From: Yoonia sp034652275
Lineage (GTDB): Bacteria; Pseudomonadota; Alphaproteobacteria; Rhodobacterales; Rhodobacteraceae
Direction of reading: 5' to 3'
DNA length: 64,000 nt
NCBI RefSeq assembly: GCF_034652275.1
Contig: NZ_JAXIWG010000002.1
Location: 62,001-126,000 of the forward strand
Part shown: positions 9,630 to 18,588 of the stretch, piece after piece
Numbering within the stretch: position 1 is the stretch's first letter
Layout: the number at the start of each line of letters is the position of its first letter
Notes under the pieces: generated by a model
What the model was told of the DNA's origin: nothing
Databases searched by the model: none
What the model saw: only the letters and a program-made list of their open reading frames with translations
Made by a program: the position numbers and the translations under genes

Positions 9630-10288
9630 TCGGGGGATTTGATGACGTAGCCCCGCCCGCGCACGGTGTCGATCAGCCCGTCACCCAATTTCTTGCGCAA
9701 CCTGTTGATGAAAACGGCAATCGTGTTCGATTCGCGTTCGCCATCGTGCTGGTAGATGTGCTGCGACAGCTCTGTGCGCGACACAAGCCGGCCCGCGTTG
9801 TGGAATAGATAGGACAGCACCGCCATTTCCTGCGCGGTCAGGCTGACGCCATGACCTGCGACCATGACCTGATTGGTGCGCGAATCGAACACCACATCGT
9901 CACGTTCAAAAAGAGGGTTCGCCTGTTCGGACTTGCGCCGGATCATCGCACGCAGACGGGCGCAGAGTTCCGGCATCTGAAACGGTTTTGTCAGATAGTC
10001 GTCGGCCCCCGCATCAAGCCCGTCCACCCGGTCGGTCCAACCGTCACGCGCCGACAGGATCAGGACAGGCGCGCGCATGCCAGCGCCGCGCCAGTTCTTC
10101 AAGACAAGCATCCCGTCGCGCCCCGGCAAGCCCATATCAAGCACGACAGTATCGTAAGGCTGCGACAGACCCAGCTTTTCGCCTTCGATCCCGTCAGAGG
10201 CGATATCGACAGCGTAGCCTTCGGTCAAAAGGACCGACTTGATCTGCTGGGCCAACACAGGCTCGTCTTCGACTAACAGGATGCGCAT
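9626..10288 (-). CDS. OmpR/PhoB-family response regulator, PhoP-like
   Basis: The 220-residue regulator has a receiver domain with acidic pocket Glu7/Asp8, phospho-acceptor Asp51 (VVLDMGLPG) and Lys101 (DYLTKPF). A C-terminal winged helix ends in the family motif VRGRGYVIKS. It is the partner of the kinase downstream (4-nt overlap). The 255-nt gap to the divergent TraB-like gene must hold its promoter; I could not pick a convincing one on this strand. Targets are unknown. PhoP or FeuP are the closest named relatives by pattern, but I do not assign a symbol. Confidence 0.87.
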   Translation of the reverse strand: MRILLVEDEPVLAQQIKSVLLTEGYAVDIASDGIEGEKLGLSQPYDTVVLDMGLPGRDGMLVLKNWRGAGMRAPVLILSARDGWTDRVDGLDAGADDYLTKPFQMPELCARLRAMIRRKSEQANPLFERDDVVFDSRTNQVMVAGHGVSLTAQEMAVLSYLFHNAGRLVSRTELSQHIYQHDGERESNTIAVFINRLRKKLGDGLIDTVRGRGYVIKSPE

Positions 10289-10484
10289 GGTCTACTTTGC
10301 GGATGTCAAAATGGTTTCTTCTGGGTGGCGCCGGAACGGCCAGTATGCGACGGATGCCCGATCATCCTTGATCGTGCAAGGGCATGCAATGCACAGATTC
10401 GGGTTCACGCGGCTAACTTCTGCAGGATCGACGACAGCGGCGCCGGGCGGCGGCATTTTGGGCCGTGAGCCGGTCCTGCGGGTA

Positions 10485-10512
10485 TTGACCCGCACAAGGC
10501 GTCTCCTACACT
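10485..10512 (+). promoter_or_regulatory. Putative sigma-70 promoter of the TraB-like gene
   Basis: TTGACC (10485-10490), a 16-nt spacer and TACACT (10507-10512) make a good sigma-70 match. The predicted transcript start, near 10519, leaves a leader of about 25 nt with an AAGGG ribosome binding site ahead of the ATG at 10544. The rest of the 10289-10543 gap shows no clear gene. Confidence 0.55.
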
Positions 10513-10543
10513 GACCGCTGTGCAACGATGAAGGGATGACGCG

Positions 10544-11536
10544 ATGCTCCGACGTGTTCTTGCTGCCACAGCCTTGCTGCTGACGGCTGGCCATGCAACG
10601 GCGCAATGCGTCGGCACCAGCTACTTCGACCTGCTGAGCGATGACCAGCGTGTCCAGCTGGATGCAGCGACCGCCGATATGCCTTATGCCGAAGGTCTGA
10701 TCTGGGATGCGACCCGCGACGGGCAGGTCATTACCGTGGTCGGCACGATGCATATCTACGACCCAAGGCTGGAGCCGATCTTCGAGATGGTCGCCGATGA
10801 CGTGATGGCCGCGGATGTCGTCCTGCTTGAAGCAACACCGGACGACCAGCGCGCGCTCGAGGCGATGCTGGTGAACGATCCCGGTATGTTCCTGATCACC
10901 GAGGGGCCGACCCTGCCCGACCTACTGGACGCCGAAACATGGGGCGCGTTGTCCAGCGCCGCAAGCGAGCGTGGCGTGCCCGGTTTCATGGCAGCACAGA
11001 TGCAGCCTTGGTATCTGTCACTGATGCTGGCGATCCCGCCCTGCGCGATGATGGATCTTGCGATGGGGATCGAAGGGCTGGACGGCATGATCAGCGATCT
11101 GGCCACCGCGAACGACATCCCGATGCAGGCGCTCGAATCCTTCACCACCCTGTTCGAGATGTTCCAGACCGGCAGCATGGAAGAACAAATCGACATGCTG
11201 CGCCTCAGCCTTGTCAGCCCCGATACGCAGCAACAGATGTTCGTCGCCATGCTCGACAGCTATTTCAGCAATGATGTCGGACGGCTGTGGGAAATGTCGC
11301 GGATCGCGGTCGCCGATACACCGGGCCTTGACCCCGAAACCGGAGCCGCCCTTTTTGCCGAGATGGAAGACATGCTGCTGATCCAGCGCAACCGTAACTG
11401 GATGCCCGTGATTGCGCAGACGATGGCCGAAAATGACACCATCGTCGCGGCCTTCGGGGCGGCGCATCTGATCGGCAATGACGGGGTGTTGCAACTGCTG
11501 GAAAACGACGGGTGGGACATCGTCCGCCGTTATTGA
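10544..11536 (+). CDS. TraB/GumN family protein, exported
   Basis: The 330-residue protein has a signal peptide (about residues 1-20, LLLTAGHATAQ). It carries the two conserved TraB/GumN elements: VVGTMHIYDP near residue 66 and AFGAAHLIGNDGVLQLL near the C-terminus. The family shares a fold with Tiki/PrgY proteins, some of which are metal-dependent proteases; no activity is established for bacterial members. The GTxH and GAAH histidines that would bind metal are present. An AAGGG ribosome binding site precedes the ATG. It is divergent from the two-component system and convergent with the DUF2161 gene (2-nt gap). Confidence 0.8.
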   Translation: MLRRVLAATALLLTAGHATAQCVGTSYFDLLSDDQRVQLDAATADMPYAEGLIWDATRDGQVITVVGTMHIYDPRLEPIFEMVADDVMAADVVLLEATPDDQRALEAMLVNDPGMFLITEGPTLPDLLDAETWGALSSAASERGVPGFMAAQMQPWYLSLMLAIPPCAMMDLAMGIEGLDGMISDLATANDIPMQALESFTTLFEMFQTGSMEEQIDMLRLSLVSPDTQQQMFVAMLDSYFSNDVGRLWEMSRIAVADTPGLDPETGAALFAEMEDMLLIQRNRNWMPVIAQTMAENDTIVAAFGAAHLIGNDGVLQLLENDGWDIVRRY

Positions 11537-11538
11537 CC

Positions 11539-12210
11539 TTACCCGTCCAGTTCATCGCCGTAATCGGCCAGACCCTTGCGCCCTGCGGGTGTCAGGTCGA
11601 ACACACCGCGCGCCACACGCGTGAACCAGCCATAGTGGTTGTCGGCCATGATCCGCGTGGCCTGCGGCACCTCGGCCCATGTCTTGACCTTTGCCCCCTG
11701 TGACGCGCCATGCACCGCCAGAAACCGCGCACAGCGCAAGGCATCCTGCCGGTATCCGGTGACAAGGCCGTGGCGCGTGGCACCGCCTGCATTTGGATCG
11801 CCCTGCAAGCGGTCGAAGGCGCGCAACAGGCGCGCGCGCTTGGGCTTCGACGTGCGTGCTGCATAGGGACCGGGGTCGGCCAATACCTCGACGAACCCGT
11901 CGCGCAGGCGCACCGTCATCACCCCGAACCCGATCCGCCGCGCAAGTTTGACATTCGCCGCCAGCGCCTTGGCCTGCCCGCCTGCCGGCACCGCGACATA
12001 GACCAGATCGGTCAGCGCCAGCCTGTCCACCGCCTGATGGAACAGCCCCAAGGTGAAGCCGCGTTTCAATTCGACGATCAGCAGGTCATCACCGCGCCGT
12101 GCGACGATATCGGCGGCCCCCACCTCGCCTTTGACGTCATAGCCGCGCGCCTCAAGATAGGCTTTGACGGGGGGATAAAGATCGGCCTCTCGCGGGGCTG
12201 TGGGGGACAT
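11539..12210 (-). CDS. DUF2161 family, PD-(D/E)XK nuclease-like protein
   Basis: The 223-residue protein has a compact PD-(D/E)XK-like core near the N-terminus, GAADIVARRGDD followed by LLIVELKRG, giving the Asp, Glu and Lys expected of the fold. The C-terminal part, with an HYGWFTRVARGVFDLT stretch, looks like a winged-helix module. The substrate is unknown; a DNA phosphodiesterase role is only family inference. I prefer the ATG at 12210, with AGGTG upstream, over the TTG at 12237, which lacks a ribosome binding site. It is not next to any restriction-modification or phage gene. Confidence 0.72.
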   Translation of the reverse strand: MSPTAPREADLYPPVKAYLEARGYDVKGEVGAADIVARRGDDLLIVELKRGFTLGLFHQAVDRLALTDLVYVAVPAGGQAKALAANVKLARRIGFGVMTVRLRDGFVEVLADPGPYAARTSKPKRARLLRAFDRLQGDPNAGGATRHGLVTGYRQDALRCARFLAVHGASQGAKVKTWAEVPQATRIMADNHYGWFTRVARGVFDLTPAGRKGLADYGDELDG

Positions 12211-12264
12211 GGCGGGCACCTGCACAACTGTCATCAAACGCCCCTATAACAAGGATTGCATGGG

Positions 12265-12293
12265 GTGACACTGCCTGCCGAGGCTTCTATATA
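12265..12293 (+). promoter_or_regulatory. Putative sigma-70 promoter of the inorganic pyrophosphatase gene
   Basis: GTGACA (12265-12270), a 17-nt spacer and TATATA (12288-12293) form one of the best sigma-70 matches in the window. A transcript starting near 12300 would exclude the upstream in-frame TTG (12256) and supports the ATG at 12328. Confidence 0.6.
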
Positions 12294-12327
12294 CGCCCCA
12301 AATCCGCATCCAATGAAAGTCCTGTTC

Positions 12328-13245
12328 ATGACAACGCTCGTTTTCGGCCACAAATCCCCCGACACCGACAGCACCGGATCGCCGCTGATCTGGGAATGGT
12401 TCCTCAACCACACCGGCATCCCTGCCAAGGCTGCCCTGCTGGGGTCACCCAACACCGAGGCTGCCTTTGTCGCCAAGCGTTGGGGTTTCGATCTGCCCGA
12501 GGTCATCGCCGATGTGGAGGCTGGCCAGAAATGCGTGATCGTAGACACCAACAACCCCGCCGAATTGCCTGCCAGCATCAACGCTGCGGATGTCGTGGCG
12601 ATCATCGACCATCATAAACTGGTCGGGGGCTTGGAGACCAAAGCCCCGATCAACATCACGATCCGCCCGCTGGCCTGCACCGCGACGATCATGCACCAGA
12701 TGATGGGCGATCACGCAGGCCACATGCCCGAAGGCATCAAGGGTCTGATGCTGTCCTGCATCCTGTCCGACACGCTTGCCTTCCGGTCGCCCACCACGAC
12801 ACCCGTGGACAAGGAACTGGCCGAGAAACTGGCCGCCGATCTGGGGGTCGACCTGAACGCTTATGCAGATGAGATGTTCGCGGCGAAATCCGATGTGTCC
12901 GCCTTTTCCGACGAGGAACTGCTGCGCATGGACAGCAAGGAATACGAGGTGTCGGGCACCAAATTCCGCGTCTCCGTTCTTGAAACCACGTCGCCCCGCG
13001 TGCTGCTTGACCGCAAGGAATCGCTGATGGCCGCCATGCCCGGCGTAGCCACAGCCGATGGTGTCGATCAGGTGCTGTTGTTCATCGTCGATATCCTGAA
13101 CGAAGAAGCCACGATGCTGGTCCCCAACGATCTGACGAAAACACTGGCGGAAAAATCATTCGGCGCGACCGTGGACGGCGATACTGTCGTCCTGCCCGGC
13201 ATCATGAGCCGCAAACTGCAGATCATTCCTGCCCTGACCCTGTAA
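12328..13245 (+). CDS. ppaC: Manganese-dependent inorganic pyrophosphatase (family II)
   Basis: This enzyme hydrolyses pyrophosphate to two phosphates and pulls biosynthetic reactions forward. The 305-residue protein is a DHH-family phosphatase with the expected motifs in order: GHKSPDTDS at the N-terminus, DTNN, the DHHK signature, and a C-terminal DHHA2 domain containing SRKLQIIPAL. The ATG at 12328 gives the normal N-terminus; an in-frame ATG at 12313 is the alternative. A good promoter lies immediately upstream. It is followed after 9 nt by the HAD hydrolase gene, likely on the same transcript. Confidence 0.92.
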   Translation: MTTLVFGHKSPDTDSTGSPLIWEWFLNHTGIPAKAALLGSPNTEAAFVAKRWGFDLPEVIADVEAGQKCVIVDTNNPAELPASINAADVVAIIDHHKLVGGLETKAPINITIRPLACTATIMHQMMGDHAGHMPEGIKGLMLSCILSDTLAFRSPTTTPVDKELAEKLAADLGVDLNAYADEMFAAKSDVSAFSDEELLRMDSKEYEVSGTKFRVSVLETTSPRVLLDRKESLMAAMPGVATADGVDQVLLFIVDILNEEATMLVPNDLTKTLAEKSFGATVDGDTVVLPGIMSRKLQIIPALTL

Positions 13246-13254
13246 AGGCCCGCC

Positions 13255-14130
13255 ATGACCCGGATTATCGAGAGTTTTGCCGCAATCGCGGACCAATACG
13301 ATATGGCCTTTGTCGATCTCTGGGGATGCATGCACAACGGGATCAGCGCGTTTCCTGACGCCGTCGCAGCGATGCGCGCCTTTCGCGCAGCGGGGCGCAA
13401 GGTCGTGCTGGTCACCAATTCGCCGCGCCCGTGGGAATCCGTGGCGCGGCAGATTTCCGAGATGGGCGTGCCCGAAGATGCATGGGACGCCATCGCCACA
13501 TCGGGCGACAGCGCGCGCGCTGCGATGTTTCGCGGGATCGTCGGGCAAAAGGTCTATTTCATGGGCGAAAGCCCGCGCGACGACGAATTTTTCACGCCCC
13601 TGCGGATCATCGACAATCCGGTAACGATTGAAACTGTGCCACTGGATCAGGCCGAAGGCATCGTTTGCTGCGGCCCGTTCGACCCGCTTGCCGATATCGC
13701 CGTGAACCGCGCCGATTTCCTCTATGCCAAGACAAAAGGTCTGAAACTGCTCTGCGCCAATCCCGATATCGTCGTGGACCGCGGCGAGGTGCGCGAATGG
13801 TGCGCAGGCGCACTGGCCGCGCTCTACACCGAAATGGGCGGCGAGAGCCTGTATTTCGGCAAGCCGCATCCGCCGATCTATGATCTTGCGCGGCGCAGGA
13901 TGGCCAAACTGGCCGACCTGCCCGAAGACCCGCGCATCATCGCCATCGGGGACGGTGTGCATACCGACATTCTGGGGGCGATGCAGGAAGAGATCGATTC
14001 GCTGTTCATCACCGGCGGGCTTGCGGCAGAAGAAACCCGCACGACGACGCAGCCCGAACCCGCGGCTTTAGCGCGTTTTCTGGAAACGGCGCAGACATCC
14101 GCCACCTATTCCATCGGTTTCCTGCGCTAG
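13255..14130 (+). CDS. TIGR01459-family HAD hydrolase (NagD-like)
   Basis: The 291-residue protein is a class IIA HAD phosphatase-like enzyme. Motif I appears as FVDLWGCMHNG, where most relatives have DVWGxxHNG. Motif II is VTNSPRP, the Lys of motif III sits in FGKPHPPIYDLA, and motif IV is AIGDGVHTDILGA. The second Asp of the usual DxD is replaced by Gly in DLWG, as is normal for this subfamily, so catalytic activity is uncertain. It follows ppaC closely. Substrate unknown. Confidence 0.8.
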   Translation: MTRIIESFAAIADQYDMAFVDLWGCMHNGISAFPDAVAAMRAFRAAGRKVVLVTNSPRPWESVARQISEMGVPEDAWDAIATSGDSARAAMFRGIVGQKVYFMGESPRDDEFFTPLRIIDNPVTIETVPLDQAEGIVCCGPFDPLADIAVNRADFLYAKTKGLKLLCANPDIVVDRGEVREWCAGALAALYTEMGGESLYFGKPHPPIYDLARRRMAKLADLPEDPRIIAIGDGVHTDILGAMQEEIDSLFITGGLAAEETRTTTQPEPAALARFLETAQTSATYSIGFLR

Positions 14131-14135
14131 GCCTC

Positions 14136-14164
14136 TTGATCTTTCTGCATCCGCAAAGTAATAA
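14136..14164 (+). promoter_or_regulatory. Possible sigma-70 promoter for the maoC-ribF-ycgN-ltaE run
   Basis: TTGATC (14136-14141), a 17-nt spacer and TAATAA (14159-14164) fall in a locally AT-rich stretch between the HAD and MaoC genes. The placement, 50 nt before the MaoC ATG, is sensible. Confidence 0.4.
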
Positions 14165-14215
14165 AGTTTCAATATCTATCTTTTAGATGACTTTTTGTTA
14201 CTTGAAGGACCGGAC

Positions 14216-14659
14216 ATGTTGGACAACGCACCGCGCGGCACGATCTGCATCGAAGACATCGAAATCGGCATGGTCCGGTCGCTGTCCAAGGTCATCACCG
14301 ACCGTGATATCGAATTGTTCGCCGAGGTGTCGACCGACCGGAACCCTGTCCATTTGGACGAAGACTACGCGCAGGACACCATCTTTGGCGGGCGCATCGC
14401 GCATGGGATGCTGACGGCAGGGCTGGTGTCGGCGGTGATCGGGGAACAGCTGCCCGGCCACGGCACGGTCTATCTGGGGCAAAGCCTGAAATTCCTTGCC
14501 CCCGTCCGCCCCGGCGATCTGGTCACGGCAGAGGTAGAGGTGACCGATATCGACCATTCCCGCCGCCGCGTGACGATGAACACGCGCTGCATCGTCAACA
14601 ACAAAAAGGTGCTGACAGGCGATGCCACCGTGCTGGCTCCGTCGCGCAAGTTCGACTGA
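14216..14659 (+). CDS. MaoC-family (R)-specific enoyl-CoA hydratase-like protein
   Basis: The 147-residue protein is a single hot-dog domain with the hydratase 2 motif: the Asp and His of DRNPVHLDEDYA are the expected catalytic pair, followed by FGGRIAHGML. Relatives such as PhaJ hydrate trans-2-enoyl-CoA to (R)-3-hydroxyacyl-CoA, which can feed polyhydroxyalkanoate synthesis. The ATG at 14216 has GAAGGA about 6 nt upstream, so the longer TTG-initiated frame from 14195 is not used. The acyl-CoA substrate is not determinable from context. Confidence 0.82.
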   Translation: MLDNAPRGTICIEDIEIGMVRSLSKVITDRDIELFAEVSTDRNPVHLDEDYAQDTIFGGRIAHGMLTAGLVSAVIGEQLPGHGTVYLGQSLKFLAPVRPGDLVTAEVEVTDIDHSRRRVTMNTRCIVNNKKVLTGDATVLAPSRKFD

Positions 14660-14695
14660 TCTTGCACGCCTTGGCCCGTCGGGATACGCAGCTTT

Positions 14696-15637
14696 ATGCG
14701 TATCATCCGCGACAGCGTTTTCATTGATCCTGCCGACCGCGGTGCCGCCGCGGCCATCGGCAATTTCGACGGTGTGCATCTGGGCCACCGCGCGGTGATC
14801 GACATTGCGCGCGCTGCGGCAAAAGCAAGCGGTGCGCCCTTGGGGATCATGACATTCGAGCCGCATCCGCGCAGCTATTTTGGCCGCGACACCGGCCCGT
14901 TCCGCCTGATGAACGCCGAAGCCCGCGCCAACCGACTGGCAAAACTCGGCATCGAAAAACTGTACGAAGTGCCGTTCAACGCTGCCCTTGCCAGCCTGAC
15001 GCCCCGCGATTTCGCGCAAAAGATCATCCATGACCAGCTGGGTCTGGTGCATGTCGTCGTCGGTGCCGATTTCTGTTTCGGCAAGGACCGCAAAGGCACG
15101 GTCGAGGATCTGCAGGCCTTTGGCGCTGAAATGGGGTTTGGCGTGACGATTGCCCCCTTGGCCGCGATTGATGGCGTCAACATCTCCTCCACCGCGATCC
15201 GTGCGGCCTTGACCGATGGCCGCCCGCGCGATGCCGCCGCGATGCTGGGCCATTGGCACCGGATCGAAGGCGCGGTCATCCGTGGTGACCAGCGCGGGCG
15301 CGAACTGGGCTATCCCACCGCCAATATGTCGATCAGCGGGCTGCATCCGCCAAAATTCGGGGTCTATGCCGTCAAGGTCGATGTGCTCGAAGGGCCGTTC
15401 AAGGGGACATATTCCGGTGCCGCATCCATCGGGGTACGTCCGATGTTCGGAGAAAACGTGCCGAATTGCGAGAGCTTCATCTTTGATTTCAAGGGCGATC
15501 TTTATGGCACGCATCTGTCAGTGGCCTTGGTCGATTATCTGCGGCCCGAGTTGAAATTCGACAGTCTTGATGCGCTGATCACCCAGATGGACGCCGATTG
15601 CGCCCAAGCGCGGGACATCCTGACCCATGTCCGCTGA
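14696..15637 (+). CDS. ribF: Bifunctional riboflavin kinase / FAD synthetase
   Basis: RibF phosphorylates riboflavin to FMN and adenylates FMN to FAD. The 313-residue protein has the N-terminal FAD synthetase domain, with IGNFDGVHLGH (nucleotide binding, about residues 21-31) and TFEPHPRSYFG, and the C-terminal riboflavin kinase domain with RGRELGYPTANM. Length is normal for the bacterial bifunctional enzyme. It overlaps ycgN by 11 nt. Confidence 0.94.
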   Translation: MRIIRDSVFIDPADRGAAAAIGNFDGVHLGHRAVIDIARAAAKASGAPLGIMTFEPHPRSYFGRDTGPFRLMNAEARANRLAKLGIEKLYEVPFNAALASLTPRDFAQKIIHDQLGLVHVVVGADFCFGKDRKGTVEDLQAFGAEMGFGVTIAPLAAIDGVNISSTAIRAALTDGRPRDAAAMLGHWHRIEGAVIRGDQRGRELGYPTANMSISGLHPPKFGVYAVKVDVLEGPFKGTYSGAASIGVRPMFGENVPNCESFIFDFKGDLYGTHLSVALVDYLRPELKFDSLDALITQMDADCAQARDILTHVR

Positions 15638-16097
15638 CATCCCCCGCAGCGGGCTTGCCCCGCGGTTCTGGGCCAAAAAGCCGATGGACAAGCTGAACAA
15701 GCAGGAATGGGAAGCGCTCTGCGACGGCTGCGGCAAATGCTGCCTGAACAAGCTCGAGGACGAGGACACGGGCGAGGTTGCTATGACCCGCGTCGCCTGT
15801 CGTCTGCTCGACAACGAAAGCTGTCTTTGCGCCAACTACGCGATCCGCCACCAGTTCGTGCCGGAATGTATCGTGCTGACGCCCAAGACCTTGGCCGACA
15901 ACATGTACTGGCTGCCGCAGACCTGCGCCTATCGCCTTGTGGCCGAAGGGCGCGACCTCTTCGACTGGCATCCGCTGGTGTCGGGCGATCCGCAGTCCGT
16001 GCATCGCGCGGGCGTGTCGGTGCAGGGCATGACCATCCCCGAATTCGAGGTCGATGAAGACGACTGGGAAGAGTATATCATCGAGGAGCCGCTATAG
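15627..16097 (+). CDS. YcgN-family cysteine cluster protein (UPF0260)
   Basis: The 156-residue protein contains the CDGCGKCCLNKL cluster and a second group CLCANYAIRHQFVPEC, which together look like a metal or Fe-S/zinc site of the YkgJ/YcgN type. The C-terminus is very acidic (DEDDWEEYIIEE). No function is established for the family. It overlaps ribF and ends directly before the threonine aldolase ATG, so the three genes probably share a transcript. Confidence 0.85.
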   Translation: MSADIPRSGLAPRFWAKKPMDKLNKQEWEALCDGCGKCCLNKLEDEDTGEVAMTRVACRLLDNESCLCANYAIRHQFVPECIVLTPKTLADNMYWLPQTCAYRLVAEGRDLFDWHPLVSGDPQSVHRAGVSVQGMTIPEFEVDEDDWEEYIIEEPL

Positions 16098-17144
16098 ATG
16101 TTTTTCGCCTCTGACAACGCAGGCCCCGCGCATCCGAAAGTGATGGATGCTTTGGTCAAAGCCAATTCCGGCTACGCCTTGGGCTATGGCGCCGACCCCA
16201 TCATGGCCGAGGTCCGCCAGCAAATCCGCGACGTGTTCGAAGCCCCCAAGGCGGCGGTCTATCTGGTCATCAACGGCACATCCGCCAATTCGCTGCTGCT
16301 GGCGACCATGTGCCAGCCGTGGCAGACGATTTTCTGCACCGATGTCGCCCATATCCACGAAGATGAATGCAACGCGCCCGAATTCTACACGCAGGCCAAG
16401 CTGTCGCTGGTGCCTGCCACGGCGGGCAAGATGACGGCGGACGCCCTGCGCGCCAAGATCAAGGGCGAGGAAACGCGCGGCGTCCACGGACCCCAGCGGG
16501 GGCCTGTGTCAGTGACACAGGTGACGGAGAAGGGCACCGTTTACAGCTTGGACGAGATCAAGGCGCTGACCGATGTGGCGCACGCATTCGGCCTGCCCAC
16601 GCATCTGGACGGCGCGCGCTTTGCCAATGCGCTGGTGGCCCTCGGCTGCACCCCTGCCGAGATGACGTGGAAAGCGGGCATCGACGCGGTCAGTTTCGGT
16701 GGCACCAAGAACGGCGCATTAGGCGTCGAGGCTTGCGTGATTTTTGACCCCAAGCTGGCATGGGAATTCGAGCTGCGCCGCAAGCGTGGCGGGCATCTGC
16801 TGTCAAAGCACCGCTATCTGTCGGCGCAGATGCAGGCCTATCTGGCCGACGGGCTGTGGCTCGACATGGCACGCGCGGCCAATGCGCGGTGTGCGCAACT
16901 GGCCGAAGGGCTGCGGCAGCACAACACGGCGCGGATGCTGTTCGACCCCGCCGCCAATATCATCTTTTTCGACATGCCCCGCCGCGACCATCAGCGGATG
17001 CTGGCGGCGGGCGCTGTCTATTACGTTATGTCCGGCGACCCCGATCACGGCGACGCGGACGAGATGCTGACCGCCCGACTGGTCACCGACTGGTCGATGA
17101 CGGCGGATGGCGTCAGCCAGTTCCTCGATCTGCTGCACGGATAA
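16098..17144 (+). CDS. ltaE: Low-specificity L-threonine aldolase-like PLP enzyme
   Basis: The 348-residue fold-type I PLP enzyme would cleave L-threonine or L-allo-threonine to glycine and acetaldehyde. Asp171 and Arg174 of HLDGARFANA and the Schiff-base Lys204 of SFGGTKNG are visible. The N-terminus FASDNAGPAHPKVMDAL is typical. It starts at the base after the ycgN stop. Its 3' end overlaps the convergent hydrolase gene by 32 nt. A related beta-eliminating lyase activity cannot be excluded. Confidence 0.87.
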   Translation: MFFASDNAGPAHPKVMDALVKANSGYALGYGADPIMAEVRQQIRDVFEAPKAAVYLVINGTSANSLLLATMCQPWQTIFCTDVAHIHEDECNAPEFYTQAKLSLVPATAGKMTADALRAKIKGEETRGVHGPQRGPVSVTQVTEKGTVYSLDEIKALTDVAHAFGLPTHLDGARFANALVALGCTPAEMTWKAGIDAVSFGGTKNGALGVEACVIFDPKLAWEFELRRKRGGHLLSKHRYLSAQMQAYLADGLWLDMARAANARCAQLAEGLRQHNTARMLFDPAANIIFFDMPRRDHQRMLAAGAVYYVMSGDPDHGDADEMLTARLVTDWSMTADGVSQFLDLLHG

Positions 17145-17874
17145 GGGCGGCGACTTCGGCGGTGTGGGTCAAGGGCAGCATATGCCCCGCCCCCGCGACC
17201 ACGTGATCTGTCGCATCAGGCACCCGCTGCGCCAGCGCGGCATGGATCGCCCCGATGACAGGCGGGCTGTCGGCACCCCGGATCAGGGTGACGGGGATCG
17301 CGACCTTGGCGAGGACCTGCGCCGACGTGATCCCTGCCGGATCATCCTCGATCGCGCTGCTGCTGGCGGTGACAAGGTGGATGCGGTCCATCAGATACCC
17401 TTGCGTGCGCGGCGGCAGCCTGTCCCATGGCTGCGCACCCCACAGCGCGTTGAAATGGCGGGCAGCGTCGGAATGGTCATCTTGCGCCATCGCATCCAGA
17501 AACGGGCGGAACCCTGCTGCGTGATCGGCATGTTCGGGCGTGCTGCGGGCGGCAGCGAAATAGACAGGTTCGATCAGGGTCAGGCGGTTGACCAGATCGG
17601 GCCGTTCCACGGCCAGCCGCAAAGCCACAGTCGCGCCGAACGAATGCCCGACCAGATGCGCAGGCTCGTCACAACAGGCAGCCGCCCAAGCCACCGCCTG
17701 CGCCTGATAATCCCGGCTGCCGTCCCAATCGGGGCTGCGCCCGTGGCCCGGCAGATCGAACAGCGTGGCCTGCCCGCCGATAGCCCCCGCCAGCGGCAGC
17801 AGGCTTTCATGCCGCGCCAGCATGCAATGGACCATGACGACAGGCGCGCCATGGCCGACAGTCACCTTGTGCAT
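17113..17874 (-). CDS. Alpha/beta hydrolase
   Basis: The 253-residue protein has the alpha/beta hydrolase core: DLPGHGRS after strand 4, the nucleophile elbow GHSFG with Ser78, and a C-terminal AGHMLPL that supplies the catalytic His. The substrate is not identifiable; esterases and acyl-transfer hydrolases share this pattern. The ATG at 17874 overlaps the upstream gene's TGA by one base, so it is co-translated with the DsbA-fold isomerase. It converges on ltaE with a 32-nt overlap of coding sequence. Confidence 0.8.
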   Translation of the reverse strand: MHKVTVGHGAPVVMVHCMLARHESLLPLAGAIGGQATLFDLPGHGRSPDWDGSRDYQAQAVAWAAACCDEPAHLVGHSFGATVALRLAVERPDLVNRLTLIEPVYFAAARSTPEHADHAAGFRPFLDAMAQDDHSDAARHFNALWGAQPWDRLPPRTQGYLMDRIHLVTASSSAIEDDPAGITSAQVLAKVAIPVTLIRGADSPPVIGAIHAALAQRVPDATDHVVAGAGHMLPLTHTAEVAALIRAADRGTG

Positions 17875-18470
17875 CAAATCTTGCCGGACAGGTGCAGATC
17901 CAGATCGGTCAGGCGATCCTCGCCCCAGAAACGGGCGTCGGTATCGGTGATGAAGAACGGCGCACCAAAGGCCCCCGCCAGCACGGCATGTTCAAGATTT
18001 TGCGCATAGGTATCGGCGCTGGTCATCATGTCGCGGTCCACAAGCGCGGGGTCGAACCCTTCCGCCTTCAGGCAATCGCGGATCACGTCGTCCTGGCTGA
18101 TGTCGCGGTCCTCGGCCCAGCAGGCGCGGGTGATCGCATGGACCAGCCCGCCGACATCGGCGCCCGTCGCCTGTGCGGCGATGATCGCAAAAGAGGATGG
18201 CGCAGGATTCGTCGGCCAAAAGGCGGGTTTCACGTTCAGCGGCAGCCCCGCCACCTTGGCGCGGCGTTCAAGGTCTTGCAGTCGATACGCCTGACGATTC
18301 GGATGCCGGTCCTTGGGCGGCACACCGCCCGTGCGGCCGAACAACCCCATGATATCGAGCGGCTTGTACGTGATCGTTGCGCCGTGTTTGCGGGCAATCT
18401 CGGCCGGACGCAGGCCGCACAGGTAGGTGTAGGGCGACATGGTCGCAAAGTAGAGGTCGATATGCGGCAT
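17874..18470 (-). CDS. DsbA-fold 2-hydroxychromene-2-carboxylate isomerase-like protein
   Basis: The 198-residue protein resembles the NahD/kappa-class GST group: it begins IDLYFATMSPYTYL with the Ser that replaces the thioredoxin cysteine, followed by KPLDIMGLFGRTGG and the C-terminal GAFGAPFF. Family members use glutathione and isomerise 2-hydroxychromene-2-carboxylate, but no naphthalene-degradation genes are nearby, so the true substrate is probably different. The ATG at 18470 is chosen because the longer open frame would run into prs on the other strand. Confidence 0.8.
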   Translation of the reverse strand: MPHIDLYFATMSPYTYLCGLRPAEIARKHGATITYKPLDIMGLFGRTGGVPPKDRHPNRQAYRLQDLERRAKVAGLPLNVKPAFWPTNPAPSSFAIIAAQATGADVGGLVHAITRACWAEDRDISQDDVIRDCLKAEGFDPALVDRDMMTSADTYAQNLEHAVLAGAFGAPFFITDTDARFWGEDRLTDLDLHLSGKI

Positions 18471-18588
18471 TTTGGCTATCCTTGGCTCGGCGGAATCTAT
18501 GCGCGACGGTACGCCTGTGCTAGTCGGTGTCAACGCTACGAATCTGTGACCGTCGCGTCTTGTCCCCAGCTGCCAAAGGACCCTTCCC

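Noticed and set aside
10292..10456. Possible 54-codon gene just upstream of the PhoP-like regulator (three Cys, ends 3 nt before its ATG)
   Set aside because: No ribosome binding site, third-position GC lower than the neighbours and no family resemblance. The region more likely holds promoters. The tight spacing to the regulator makes it worth a conservation check.
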